Source of the DNA: Siderastrea radians
Taxonomy: Eukaryota > Cnidaria > Anthozoa > Scleractinia > Rhizangiidae
Length of the DNA stretch: 64,000 bases
Reading direction: 5' to 3'
NCBI GenBank assembly: GCA_964017195.1
Contig: OZ024892.1
Coordinates: 19,708,889 to 19,772,888 of the forward strand
The notes beneath the pieces are model-generated. The model ran no database searches, had not been told where the DNA came from, and saw only the letters and a program-made list of their open reading frames with translations. Below, in pieces: positions 35,353-45,733 of this stretch. Position numbers and translations under genes: made by a program. Each line of letters opens with the position of its first letter. Position 1 is the stretch's first letter.

Positions 35353-35470
35353 TAAACTCATCGTCAATAGATGAGCTTGGGAACTAATGCCTTAAACATT
35401 AGCGGGGGCCTGATGCAATCCAGGCATAGCAGGGAGGTAACTATGGCAACCATGGAAGTGGGAACCACCC
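35353..35470 (-). repeat. Ngaro split repeat B2
   Basis: About 87 percent identical to 35798-35908, same orientation. Shared text includes AACTCATCGTCAATAGATGA and GCGGGGGCCTGATGCAATCC. Confidence 0.85.
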
Positions 35471-35585
35471 TGCATGCGGCCCTTAAAAAAGGCACTGTGA
35501 CACTGAAATATATTCTGTGGAATAACAACCTACCTGAACATACCTAGACAAGAACCAGACAGAAACGGGGCAGGAAGGGTTGGGA

Positions 35586-35796
35586 GCAAGAACCCACGAT
35601 GTTTCACTAGCTCCAAAGCCGTTTAGAGTGATCCACAATAATCAGCTCTAATGCCTGGCACATGAAACGCAACACTCTTAAGAACTCCCTGCACAAGGCC
35701 CCGGGCCACCCCGCAACTCATACATGCCAAACAGGGGCAAAGCTGCTGACTGCATTGACTCGAGTTTAACTTTGCCTAAATAAAATTTAGCCACAT
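35586..35796 (-). repeat. Ngaro split repeat A2
   Basis: Reverse complement matches 50682-50893 at roughly 90 percent, for example GTGGCTAAATTTTATTTAGG and GCAGCTTTGCCCCTGTTTGG. It lies between B1 and B2 as expected for the Ngaro 3' end. Confidence 0.85.
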
Positions 35797-35797
35797 T

Positions 35798-35908
35798 TAA
35801 ACTCATCGTCAATAGATGAGCTTGGGAACTGGTGCCTTAAAAGTTAGCGGGGGCCTGATGCAATCCAGGCGGAGGGAACCATGGCAACCCTGGAAGCGGG
35901 AACCACCC
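35798..35908 (-). repeat. Ngaro split repeat B1
   Basis: Direct partner of 35353-35470. It sits next to the internal region, downstream of the recombinase on the minus strand. Confidence 0.85.
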
Positions 35909-36248
35909 AAATTATAGTAACTCCAAGTGCTTGGAGAACGGAGGGACCTGCGAACAGGGTAACGTGGGACCTCCGAGCCCCCAAAGAACTCCAACCACAC
36001 AGAGGTTCAAACATGCTGAATGCTAAGCAAGCTAAGAAGTTAGGCGTGTATGAATCCAGCTACGATTCATGACGTGCAAAGCAAAAACACCATAGATCTG
36101 CCAAGAAAAAGCAGCTTCTCCCTGGCTCAAGCAAACACACTTACCCATCTGAAAAGCCGGATGGAACCACACAACCAAACAGCGCAAGTTGTGCTACAGA
36201 AACCACGGGTAAGCGCTGTGAAACGACGGGAGAGCGACCACACACAAT

Positions 36249-37368
36249 TCAAGCCAGCTTCTGTGACAGCGACGCCAAGGCCTCAGAAGGAGTCCAGATG
36301 TAAAGCCGATAGGCATTGCTTGACCAGCGACCCAACTCTTGGATTAAGTGGTCTGGGATTCCCTGACGAGCCGCAACAGTAGCTGCCCCTATGCGGAAGC
36401 TGTCACTGGAGAAATTCCCTTCAATTCCAGCTGAGGCCATGATTTGCTGAAGCCATGATTTGCTGAAGCCAACTGGAGAGGAGTGCGCGGGAGAGAGGTT
36501 GGCCATTTTGGAGCGAAAACAGAGGGCCAGGAGCACCCCCCCCCCCCGAGTGCCAGATAAGTCATTAACCCCTAGATAGCACACAAAGGCAATCTGCCAC
36601 GACCAATGTGAATGAAGTAGCCTTTTTGCGGAAAGGGTCAGTCTTGGAAGCTTTAATCTTGACACACATAGTAGAAGGATCAGACACCGAGTCCACAGAA
36701 ATATCTTTAACTCCCAAGTGGATCAAAGGAGAAAAGTTAGCCAAGGAAGGTACGGTAAACTCAGCTGCTCGAAGGAAGCCAAAGTACACCAAAGTACATG
36801 CGGCCCAAAACATACAGTGATCAGGGAGCTGGAGGTCCAGGGATTTCCAAATCACCAACATAAGGTTGTCAGTTATTGGCAAGCAATTGGAAGAAGGAGA
36901 GCCCTGCAAACGTTTAATCCCTCTGAGAACCCTTTGCAAGCGAAGCCAACCCGTCAAAGGGTCCGAAAATCCCGTCAAAGGGTCCGAAAATCCCTGTTCA
37001 ATATGCATACCGGTAGCCCTCACACCAGACAGATAGACCTTGATGGAGAAAACCAGGTGGTTTGCAAATAAACAGAATGTCCACTCGTCAGCTGGACAGG
37101 GGGAACCGGAGAGATGAAGCTTCCAGAGCTGTCGACAAAATGAGGTGAACTTAGCCTGGGCCGATGAATACGACTTGTGGGTAGAAGGAGCCAAACCCTG
37201 CGACAACAAGGAGAAACACTGCTGCTCTAAAGAGGGGATGTCAAATCCACCAGGAGTTGCGGAGCGATCAGGGTAGGATTGGGCTGCGCCTCCGGAGCTA
37301 GATGCCTGAATTCCTGCCAACGAAAGCGAGACAACGGTCAGCAACTCGATTGTTAACTCCTGGGACAT
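36249..37368 (-). pseudogene. Tyrosine recombinase of the Ngaro element
   Basis: Two overlapping minus-strand frames give one recombinase. 37368-36565 has the SAM-like N-terminal helices ('APSTHKSYSSAQAKFTSFCR') and the first catalytic Arg region ('FGFLRAAEFTVPS'). After a frameshift near 36610, 36665-36249 has 'DSFRIGAATVAARQGI', 'HLIQELGRWSSNAYRLYI'. The usual H-x-x-R box is D-S-F-R here, so the His is replaced; the second Arg, the Trp (in place of His/Trp) and the Tyr are kept. A 7-residue tandem duplication ('GFSDPLT' twice) and a run of 12 C at about 36536-36547 add further damage. It would catalyse integration of the cDNA circle in an intact element. Confidence 0.8.
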
Positions 37369-38765
37369 GCTGAGCTGAAAAGGAGAAACTATGGCTAGCA
37401 GCCGACAAAAGGAGATTGCATAACAGCCGCATGAGGCAAGGAACTTTCGATGTTCTAGAGTTCAAAATATGAACGACGCAGTCATTGTCTGAACGAAAAA
37501 ACACATGCTTGCTTGCACCACTGTGGACCCCAGAGTTGGCTGCCACGACTACTGGAAACAGCTCCTTGTAAGCAATGGACTGAGGTTGCTGTGAGGGAGT
37601 CAGAGGGCCTGCAAACCACTGACCCTTAAGGTATGTCCCAAAACCAAGGGAGCCAGCTACCTCCGAGGCTACCTCGACATCTGCCACGGGTGACATTCCC
37701 AGGAAGAGCCAGAAGCACACACCATGCAAACGACTCAGGAACTGGTGCCACCACTGAAGATCCAGGTGAAACTCATGACTAAGGCGGATAGGATGATCCT
37801 TTTTCCGAAAACAACACAAAAGGTCAATCATGCGACGCAGAAAGGTCCTGCCAGGCCAGACTACTTTTGCTGCATGATGCAAGTGGCCAATAAGTGACTT
37901 GAGCTCCTGTCAATTGCACCATTTCCAAGGTAGCCAGGAGGCAATCAATTCTTGTAAGGCCGAGAGTTTTATCTGCTGGGAGCCGAGCTACCTGATTGAT
38001 TGAATGAAGTTCGATGCCCAAAATCGTTAGAACCGGCGCGGGGCCAACATACTTGTTGGGGTGGAGGGGGAACCCCAGTCGACCACAAACAGCCAGGGCT
38101 GTGTTCAGGTTATGCGCACATTGAGGGGAGTCTGGAGGGCCTGCCGTGATGAAATCGTCGAGGTAATGCAAAAGGTATGGGATCCCGTTAGAATTCACTC
38201 CACCAGGTCTGCGACTGAATTGAAAATATAGGGCGCTGACTGGAGCCCAAAGGGGAGAGCCAAATCAACAAAATAATGATCCCACCATTGCATACCCAAA
38301 AGATATCGGTCCGAAGGATGCACTGCTATATTCTGGTATGCTGCTTCGACATCAAATTTGGCCATAAGTACCCCCTTGCCAAACCGGGAAACTAAACGAA
38401 TGACTTGATCAACTGTAATATAGTGCAACGTAAAATTATCAGGTTGATCCCATCATTAACACTAGCCCCCTTCCGGAGAAGAAAGATCCATGATCAGGCG
38501 CCACTTCCCGGGTTGACCCTTCTTCGGTATAACCCCAAAACTACTGACATGGAGATTTGGAAAAGGAGGAACCCTAAAAGGGCCTGCCACCCGGCCTAAT
38601 GATACTTCGTTAGCCAAATAATCATCAATCACACGGGGGTGCAAGTAGGCAGAGGCCTTGTTTCTCTTAGCGGATTTTAGTGATTGGGTCTGGAGAAAAC
38701 CAAGCTTGAATCCATTACGAAGGCCCCTCCAACATATATTCTACTTGCGGACAATTACGGTGATG
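37298..38765 (-). pseudogene. Reverse transcriptase and RNase H of the Ngaro element
   Basis: Minus-strand fragments in three frames: 38765-38462 (RT start, 'HVSSFGVIPKKGQPGKWRLI'), 38428-38195 ('LMAKFDVEAAYQNIAVHPSD' with the first Asp, 'LALPFGLQSAPYIFNSVA'), 38198-37824 (YLDD box in 'LLHYLDDFITAGP', 'ILGIELHS') and 37882-37298 (RNase H with 'SDNDCVVHILNSR' and 'PGVNNRVADRCLAF'). The order is that of tyrosine-recombinase retroelements. At least three frameshifts make it inactive. The RT is clearly related to the one at 10751-11719 but distinct. Confidence 0.8.
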
Positions 38766-39130
38766 TCTCAACTCCGACGCGAACTAATCCACCCGCAACG
38801 GAGAGACTTTTGAAATGGGAGGTAATGGCACTAGAAGAGATACAAACGGGAGAGGAAAAATAACTAACAAAGCTAAAGGGGGAAACAAAAAAAAATAACA
38901 ATAAAAATAAAATAGTAATAACAATAACACCTAGGGAGGGCGGCCGAGAAAAAACACCCCTGCGAACCAACTAAGACAACAAAATAAAGATTTTAATAAA
39001 CAATCACTGGGAAGGCCTGGAGAGAAACAATTCGGGGCCTGCAAAGCCTAAAGGAGGCAAATGGTACAAATAAAACAAAATGAAACCACTAGATAAAAGT
39101 TCAAAATGCCCGGCACAGTCAGAAATTAAT
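38766..39130 (-). other. Gag-pol spacer of the Ngaro element
   Basis: AT-rich stretch between the gag stop and the RT start with no motif of its own; long A/T runs at 38885-38930. Confidence 0.4.
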
Positions 39131-40187
39131 TTAGGATCTCCTCGACTTGCTGCTGGACCGCACAGACTGAACAGGTGACTGAGACCGCCTTTTTTCCGGC
39201 CTTGCTTGTGTAGATCCAGAAGAACACTCCCCAGCCCGGTGAGAGCTGGAACAGATAGAGCAGATATGTGCAAACCGGCACGGGGAGAACGGGGCAACAC
39301 AACGACCTCTGTTCCAGGACTTGCACACCAAATGCAATGAACTGGACCCCGCGGGCTCAGCAGGATTTACCAAAGAGCCGCTGGGAACTCGAGCAGAGGC
39401 ACCAGCAGCATGAAAGTTAAAAAGCTGAATGTTAATCGAGGACCAATCTGTCAAGTGGGACGTGGCCACATGTTTCCGAAACGCGCGATCGTATGTCAAC
39501 CAAACACGGCCATTGAATTGGCGATAGGTTCGAAGAATCAGTAACTGGTACTGGAGCAGGTCCTTCCAACGGTGTAGAAAGTACGAGGTCAGGACCAGGC
39601 AGAAAATCGAGAATGCCTCCACCCAAGTAGTGATGTCCTCGACCCGCCGTTTTGACTTCTTGGGAGCTGGCGTCAGGACCAAATGCCCGTCGAAGAGTAT
39701 TTGTGGCTCCGGCTCCAACAAGAGGCTGTTCGTGGGTAGAAGGTCGCCCAAATCCACGAACTTCCCAGTCGCGATCTGGCCTACCAATTTTTCCGAAATC
39801 AGCGAAAAACCTGGGCCAACGATGAATGGCTGGTGCTGGGGTGACTGTGGGAGAACGGAAGCCAGAGGAAGTGTCGATCCGGCGGTGGCCATATTGGCTG
39901 AGGGCACAACTACCGGCGCGGGAAAGGGGTTTAAAAAAGTTGATACAAAAGAAGGAACAGCAGGTAGCCTACCTTGCACAGAAGAAGCTTGGACAGCTGA
40001 AGATCGAGCAAAACTGACAAAACCAGCTCCCGAAGTGACCAACATCAGCGCTTGAGAATGCAACACGGGAACGCCCACCGAGGAAAATGGCAACGCACGA
40101 GCCTCGATGTTCGCTTGAAAAGGCGCCGAGGATTTGGGAGAAGTTTCTGACGAAGATATCGCCTGTTGTTCCGCTGCTAAAGCAGAC
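39131..40187 (-). pseudogene. Gag of the Ngaro element, N-terminus missing
   Basis: An open minus-strand frame of about 350 codons from the TTAA junction at 40187 to the stop at 39131. It has a Ser/Pro/Ala-rich N-terminal half ('SVPQ', 'LPQSPQHQPFIVGPGFSLIS'), a central 'EKLVGQIATGKFVDLGDLL' and 'YFLHRWKDLLQYQLLILRTY' helix-rich segment, and a C-terminal zinc-binding part (C-x7-C-x5-C-x3-H-x-C-x2-C-x4-H-x4-C around 'CKSWNRGRC' and 'CSSSHRAGEC'), then a basic Ser/Arg tail. No ATG starts it: its first codons are on the other side of the transposon insertion, and the reading frame continues exactly into 50926-51098. Confidence 0.75.
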
Positions 40188-40191
40188 TTAA

Positions 40192-40250
40192 GAGGGTTTC
40201 TGCCGGAAGTTCGAGCAATTTCCGCAAATGTCTGCAGAAACTAACCATGA
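40192..40250 (+). repeat. Terminal inverted repeat of E, 5' end
   Basis: Matches 51099-51146 with a 7-11 base gap: GCCGGAAGTT(C/T)GAGCAA, then ACTAACCATGA. A weaker match (CCGCGCG) continues to about 40262. Confidence 0.75.
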
Positions 40251-40287
40251 GTCTCCGCGCGCTTGACGAGCTTCGCGTTGAAGCAAA

Positions 40288-43200
40288 ATGGCGGTTGTCG
40301 TGAAGATGGTGTTTTCGTGTTTTGCATCGTTAGCTGCCTTGTTCTGCAACCTAAAGGCTCGCTCACCCATAAAATTCACCGGAAAAGTTCTCACGAACTT
40401 GAAAGGTACTTTTATCATTTTAGAACAACAGCTCAGAGCGAAATATTGGACGAGAGTTCGATGAACACCAACGCCTTGTGGAGAAATATCTGACAATACC
40501 TTAAGCTTCTTGATTCATGTCGACGCTTCGCTTTTACATCGATAACAGTACTGTCAAGGCAAGATACGTTTATGTTTGACTTAACGTAAAACAATGTTAG
40601 TGTTATTTTCGTTGAAGTTGAATTGTATGGCACTTTCTCCAGTAAGCGAAGGGCAATAGGAATATTTGTACAAACTAAGGTTATCATGTTTTGATTTATG
40701 CGTAAGATTTCTGCAGCTATGAAAAGGAATTTCTCTCACCAATAAAGAAAGCATTGACTGTTGTTTAAAAGTGGTTGTTTTGTTTTAGCTATGGGTAAAA
40801 AGTCTATACATTTCTTTGAAGAGTCTTGAAGGGAATCCCCCTGCAGTTTTGGTGGGAAATATTTGGCAGCCGCATTTTCCATAGGCTCAGTCTCCAGCCG
40901 TGAGTGTCTTGATGCGCCCGCGATTCTCGCCACCTTCACGGCTGGGTGCATGGGTTTGGTTGCATGTCCGTGCCGTCATTACAATTTTAATAATTATGCA
41001 GACAATCCACACGTCATTTGCTTAAATTTTTTCTATCGTCTTGAAAAAAAGCGAAATGCGAAAAGTATGCCTTAAACGTCCTCCTAAAAGTGTGAAATTT
41101 CAAGAGAAAGACGAAATCCCACTACATTATTTCGCCCATTCTGCCCCGCAAATTTCAGGGGGCTTGTCTCTGATTGGTCATTCTAAACAATAACCAAACC
41201 CGTGCACCCAGCTGTGAAGGTGGCGAGAATCGCGGGCGCATCGAGACACTCACGGCTGGAGACTGAGCCTACGTTTTCCACTGAGGTCGCAATTTTTTTA
41301 TCAGTTTTGACGCTTATGTTGCGAATTTGCGCAAGTCTTGCTTTTATTGCGAGTGTTTCAAAAGTTTCCAAGAGGTGTTCAATTGATATATGTATATCTT
41401 TGCTTTAGGTTTAGACAAGGTTTTTTTTTGTTTATTCATTCATTGTAATTTACCGCAGTTATCTTTAACGGTCTAATTTCATTATTGAATTTAACTTTGG
41501 ATTGCATAGTATTTTTACGCCAAAGCATTTTCAATTTTTCAATTGTTAGCATTTTGTACTTTTGACATTTCCATTTGCATTGAGTTTTAGATTGTTATAG
41601 CCGAAGGCATTTTCAATACTTTTTCAACTTCAAATTTGTTGTTCAAAAAAAGCAAAAAAAAAAACAAACAAACAAGCAAACAAAGCTATTTATTGTTCAT
41701 ACTGGGAATTTTGTCTTATTTTTAAAGTTTCAGCTATAACTTTGAGCTTTTGGATTTGTATTGTGCACAGTTAGAATTTTTTACTTGTATCAAATGGAGT
41801 GTGACCAATGCAAGTTCTGCAGTAAACCAGTGACAGTTGAGGGCAGCAGGCCAGACAGTGAGGGCAGGGTGTGCAATTCATGTCGCTGGAAGGCACTGCC
41901 AAAATGTGGTATTGGCACATGTCAAACACCAGTTCGCAAGCAAAAGAGGCTGAGGACCCTGCCAAATAAATTCTTTTCTTTGGGAGAAGTGGGGAAGTGT
42001 AATGTACGAGAGAATTTCAAGATCAAGCATGAAAGTGTTTTGTCCTGTACCAGCTGTTATGGCAAAGTACACAAAATGGCTGGAAGCATTGCCCACACAA
42101 AATGCTTATCCCCCCTCCAGCTTCAGATGTGAACAATTTGGCTGACAATGCCAAACCAATTATTGGGAGGCCCAGACTGCCATACACTGAAGCCTCTACC
42201 CGTACAAAATATGAGATTAAAAAAAAGCCAGGCATATTTACGAGGAGAGTAACACCAGTATGAAGAAGCAACTGGATAAACTAACACTTGGCTGTTCTGA
42301 AGAAGTGCTTGTGGACATTTCAAGTCCAACAAAAATTTCTCCTTCAAAGGTAGGTCAACTTACTGAACAAAATTAATGAGGAAGCAAATCAAACCTGTGA
42401 TAATACAGTAAATTTATCACCAAAAATTAAAGATATATGTAAATGGACAATAACTAAGAGGCAAAACAATGTCCTGAGCCCTAGAAAACAATGGAGGTAG
42501 TGTTTGCATGTACAACAGGCAGTTACACAAGTCAATTTAGCTAACCTAAACTATACCCACAGCAGTAAAGTGAGACAATTCATTTTCTAAGCTGGAGCCT
42601 CACCATCTCTCTTGGATGAGACTTGGGCAAGGGGAAGAGGACTAGGAACACTTCTAACCATCACCCATGTATGGCAATTACTAATACAAAAAATGATTGC
42701 AACTGGCCATATATTCACTGCAAAAAGCAAATATAAATATTTACACGGCCTTGATTGACCAGTCCCTACATGTAATTACTCTGAATAATACCAATATGTA
42801 ATCAGGCCACAGGGCATGGAAACATGAAAATGATTGCCACAAATACATAACAAACAAATTCCACTGCCAAAGCATGTTTGAGCATTTTCAAAGCAATAAT
42901 TTCTTTTGTTATATTCTTATCTCTGCTGTCAATTTTAATTTTGTAAAGCCCCTCAGGGAACCTCCTCAGTACATAAGAAAGTAAATAGGAAATGTAACTC
43001 GACCACAAAGGAGAATATATATGTTGATATTGGGCCTACGTCAGTCTTGCTTTTCTTTCAACTTGTGTAACAAATAACTTGTAATTCCAAAGGTTCAGCA
43101 GCCTACAAATACAAGCAGTTCCATCATATCTGGATTGGCATCACCCTATCACAATGCACATTCATCCGATGAACGCATCAAAGTTCTAAGTTCAGTTGCC

Positions 43201-43582
43201 TTACACATGTCAAATCAAGAACTAAAAAACAGATTCAAGCGAACTGACAAAAATGGAGAAAGCCATTCCTGTACAGACTACGAAATCACCAAGGCAGGAT
43301 TGCATAGTAAAAGTTATGGCCCAGGAGCTGATTGCCCTGAAAGACCAAAACCTGTTCGAATTTGCACATAAGCAGAGGATGTTGCCTTTCTTGTTGATTT
43401 TCTGCACAACCCAGAGACAGTTGAAGGATCATCAACAGCCTCCTGTGAAGGAAAAAAAGGGAGCTGGGTGAGTAAACTGCTAGGTGGTGGCACCCAGCCA
43501 GTACTTTGGCTCAAGAAAAATAAAGCACAGCTGTATGAACAATATAAGTCACAGTGTCACGACAGCCAAAGAAAACCAATTG
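40288..43582 (+). pseudogene. E gene, exons 1-3: Cys-rich N-terminus of a possible DDE transposase
   Basis: Exon 1 candidate: ATG at 40288 to donor at 40405|GTACTT. Exon 2: acceptor at 41770, 41771-42349 with donor GTAGGT. Exon 3: 43093-43582 with donor GTAAGG. Phases fit at each join (exon 1 ends in phase 1 and meets TT AGA). Exon 2 encodes a zinc-binding-like region ('CDQCKFCSKP', 'CNSCRWKALPKCGIGTC', 'LSCTSCYGKVHKM') and 'GRPRLPYTEASTRTK'. Exon 3 reads 'TDYEITKAGLHSKSYGPGAD', 'DVAFLVDFLHNPETVEGSS' and 'GGTQPVLWLKKNKAQLYEQY'. Exon 2 has a shift at the C6 run near 42110; exon 3 has TAA at 43369-43371. The next exon, on the minus strand at 55657, continues it in phase. Confidence 0.55.
40882..41271. 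repeat. 80-bp inverted repeat, 230-bp spacer, in intron 1 of E
   Basis: 40882-40961 and the reverse complement of 41192-41271 agree at 77 of 80 positions (for example AGGCTCAGTCTCCAGCCGTG). It could form a long hairpin or be the arms of a small inserted element. Both arms can be read as 'SVSSRECLDAPAILATFTAG', which may be chance. Confidence 0.85.
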
Positions 43583-44158
43583 GTAAGGTTTATTTTTTGA
43601 AAAGAAATAATACTGCTGACCACAATGGTTACGACTGTGATAATGACAATAGTACAGTAAAAGTTTATGTTAAAGGGACACTGTCACGGGGATTTTAATG
43701 CTTTTCGGTAAAAAAGTACTAAAATTTGCGAATAGGACTTCTCACACATGAAATGCACCTAGTACATCAAGATGGAGATAAAAGGAAATTGTTGTTGAAG
43801 GAAGAAGGGAGCCATAATAATTTTTAGGTGTCTTACCAGTCCACAAGGACAAAACTTGAAAAAATCAAAAGTTCCTGATGGCATCACAATAATATCACTT
43901 GTTTATTGCTTCAGTACACTGGCATGGTGATTTTTAACAAAATTGTAGACCATTTTCACTGTCAATACAACCACTGACTGCCTTTGCGATACTAAGTTAT
44001 GAGAAGCGAGATTTTGCCACCGACTTTAGCCCTAAAAACAATCGAAACAGGACAAAGTTAGAGAGATCCAAACAAATATTTAAGATACTCTCTGCAAAAC
44101 TCAGAAAATAAATAATTCCCTTTTACAAGACTAGCACTGCACTGAAACATATACATAA

Positions 44159-45475
44159 CTAAGGAAAAGCGAGAGTAAAACCCCGTAATTCGTTTTTTAC
44201 GCGGAACAGTTCTGCCACTGAGACTGCTGCAGAAGGATCAGTCCCAGCCACTGAAGTGCTGTCAGCTAAGGCAGATGCTGCGTGGGACATTTTCATGACC
44301 CTCCCGGTTTGTGTTTAGTATTCGGCAGTCTGGAGGGATTTCCATCCAACATGCCTAGCTATATCCTCTGGGGAAACGCCTATGAGAGACATGGTTATGG
44401 AACACCCGCTACGGAAACTGTGCATGGTTTCACCATAGTAGATTCTGAGTGAAGCCAAATGGAGAGACAGGCGATTAGCAATTGCTGAGCTGATGAACGG
44501 TTTGCCCGAAACAGCGCCTTTCTTGTCGGTGGATCGGAAGAGATGAGCGTCTTTTAGATCTATGGACATGAGGTCACAAAGGTTGACGTACAAACGTAAG
44601 TTGGCCACAGGACAAAACACGGGATCACGACACTTCTTAATCATAAATGTGTTAGCATCCTTACCCCGAAGGGTTTTGCCAAAAGTGTGATGAAAAAGAA
44701 AACCATCACCGTCAGCAAGAGCCATAATCTCTCTTGTAAAAATTCTCTCTAAGTCTGATGCCCTGTCACCGGCAGAAAAGTCCAGGCAGAAGAATTCTAA
44801 ATCTCTTGCGAAAAGGTAACGCTGCGTAGGTGAGATTTGACCAGCGAAAGTGCTATCTCTAAGGTATATGCAGAGTCGTTTTAGCCTGTCAAAGAAGAAC
44901 GGTGTGGCTTGCCTAGGGGTGACCCTTGCCTGCGCTTGTTCCTCGCGGATCGACGTTAAGTACTGCTTGACAGAAGGATGTGAAGCTGGATTACCGATAC
45001 CTAAGAGCTCGTTCCATTCTCTCCCTCGTCCCAGTTCGACAAACAAGGAACGCAATTTACCAATAAGATTCTCGACAGTCCCTACTGACAACGTGGTGGG
45101 ACACGCGCAACGACCTACTTGTTTGGTTCCGAACAATTTGCAAGCTGGAATGTGAATTTTCGTTTTACCTTTATGATCTTTCCATACTAAAAACCTGGTG
45201 ATATTTTGAGGAGAAGCTGCATACACTGATTTGGGGGAAGGTAAAGAGTATGAAAATCGCTCGAGTTCTTGCTGAAGCTTGTTCTTCTGCTTTTGGTACG
45301 GTTTGCTATTTCTAACAGACTGCAGTGTGGCTAGGCGCGAATCGATAGAAGAGAGGGATAGTGAGACCCTTTGAGGGGGTCCTCAATATTCCCCCGGCGC
45401 ACGATTGAAACCACAATTTTGGCAGAATCGAAAACTTGCGTCGTTAGGGTAACAGCACTTGGGACACTGCACCAT
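44159..45475 (-). pseudogene. Tyrosine recombinase with N-terminal zinc ribbon (DIRS-like)
   Basis: ATG at 45475-45473 opens a frame that runs to TAG at 44159-44161 with two internal stops (TGA about 45393, and TAA right after the catalytic Tyr). The first 25 residues hold two CxxC pairs ('CPKCCY' and 'CQNCGF'), a zinc-ribbon pattern. The recombinase part shows Arg in 'SAGDRASDL', the H-x-x-R box in 'MHSFRSG', 'ARHVGWKS' and the Tyr in 'TAEY', so R-H-R-H/W-Y residues are all kept. After the TAA the frame continues with 'TQTGRVMKMSHAASALA', the usual tail, which shows the stop is a recent single-base change. It overlaps nothing and lies downstream of the pol ORF. Confidence 0.8.
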
Positions 45476-45733
45476 GGGTTTCTAAAGTCTAGGAACCTCC
45501 GGGAGAAACTGAAATGAAAAAAAAGCAATAGGGGAGAATTAGGGGCGATGTGTGGCTGACAGAAGTCTAAATCAGATAATAAGGACTACTTAAAGATAAT
45601 ATAAGCAGCCTTTATTCAGAAGAATAACATAATACAAACGAGCGATAAAAGCCGAGATAATAACAGAGTGTAAACGACTTAGGAGCAAACAAAAGAAAAG
45701 TTACGTAGCGTTCTGGGAGGAACGAAGATGCTC

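Larger units (their letters stand above)
35353..40187 (-). mobile_element. Ngaro-type retroelement, 3' nine-tenths
   Basis: On the minus strand: most of gag (40187-39131), RT and RNase H (38765-37298), tyrosine recombinase (37368-36249) and a 3' end built as B1 (35798-35908), A2 (35586-35796), B2 (35353-35470). That is the split direct repeat layout of Ngaro elements. The matching A1 repeat and the first part of gag are missing here and appear at 50682-51098 on the plus strand. The right border is an insertion site (TTAA, 40188-40191). Confidence 0.85.
40188..43670 (+). mobile_element. Transposon E, left part (TTAA-inserting DNA element)
   Basis: E starts after TTAA (40188-40191), which interrupts the Ngaro gag. 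Its first 59 bases (40192-40250) match 51099-51146 in the same plus-strand orientation, starting GAGGGTTTCTGCCGGAAGTT here and GACGGTTTCCGCCGGAAGTT there. Once the inversion is undone these become terminal inverted repeats, each with TTAA. The part holds the 5' exons of a plus-strand gene and ends where a DIRS-like element enters the third intron at about 43671. Confidence 0.7.

Noticed and set aside
36050..36382. Plus-strand ORF of 110 codons
   Set aside because: It is the antisense shadow of the tyrosine recombinase and the B1-A2 region.
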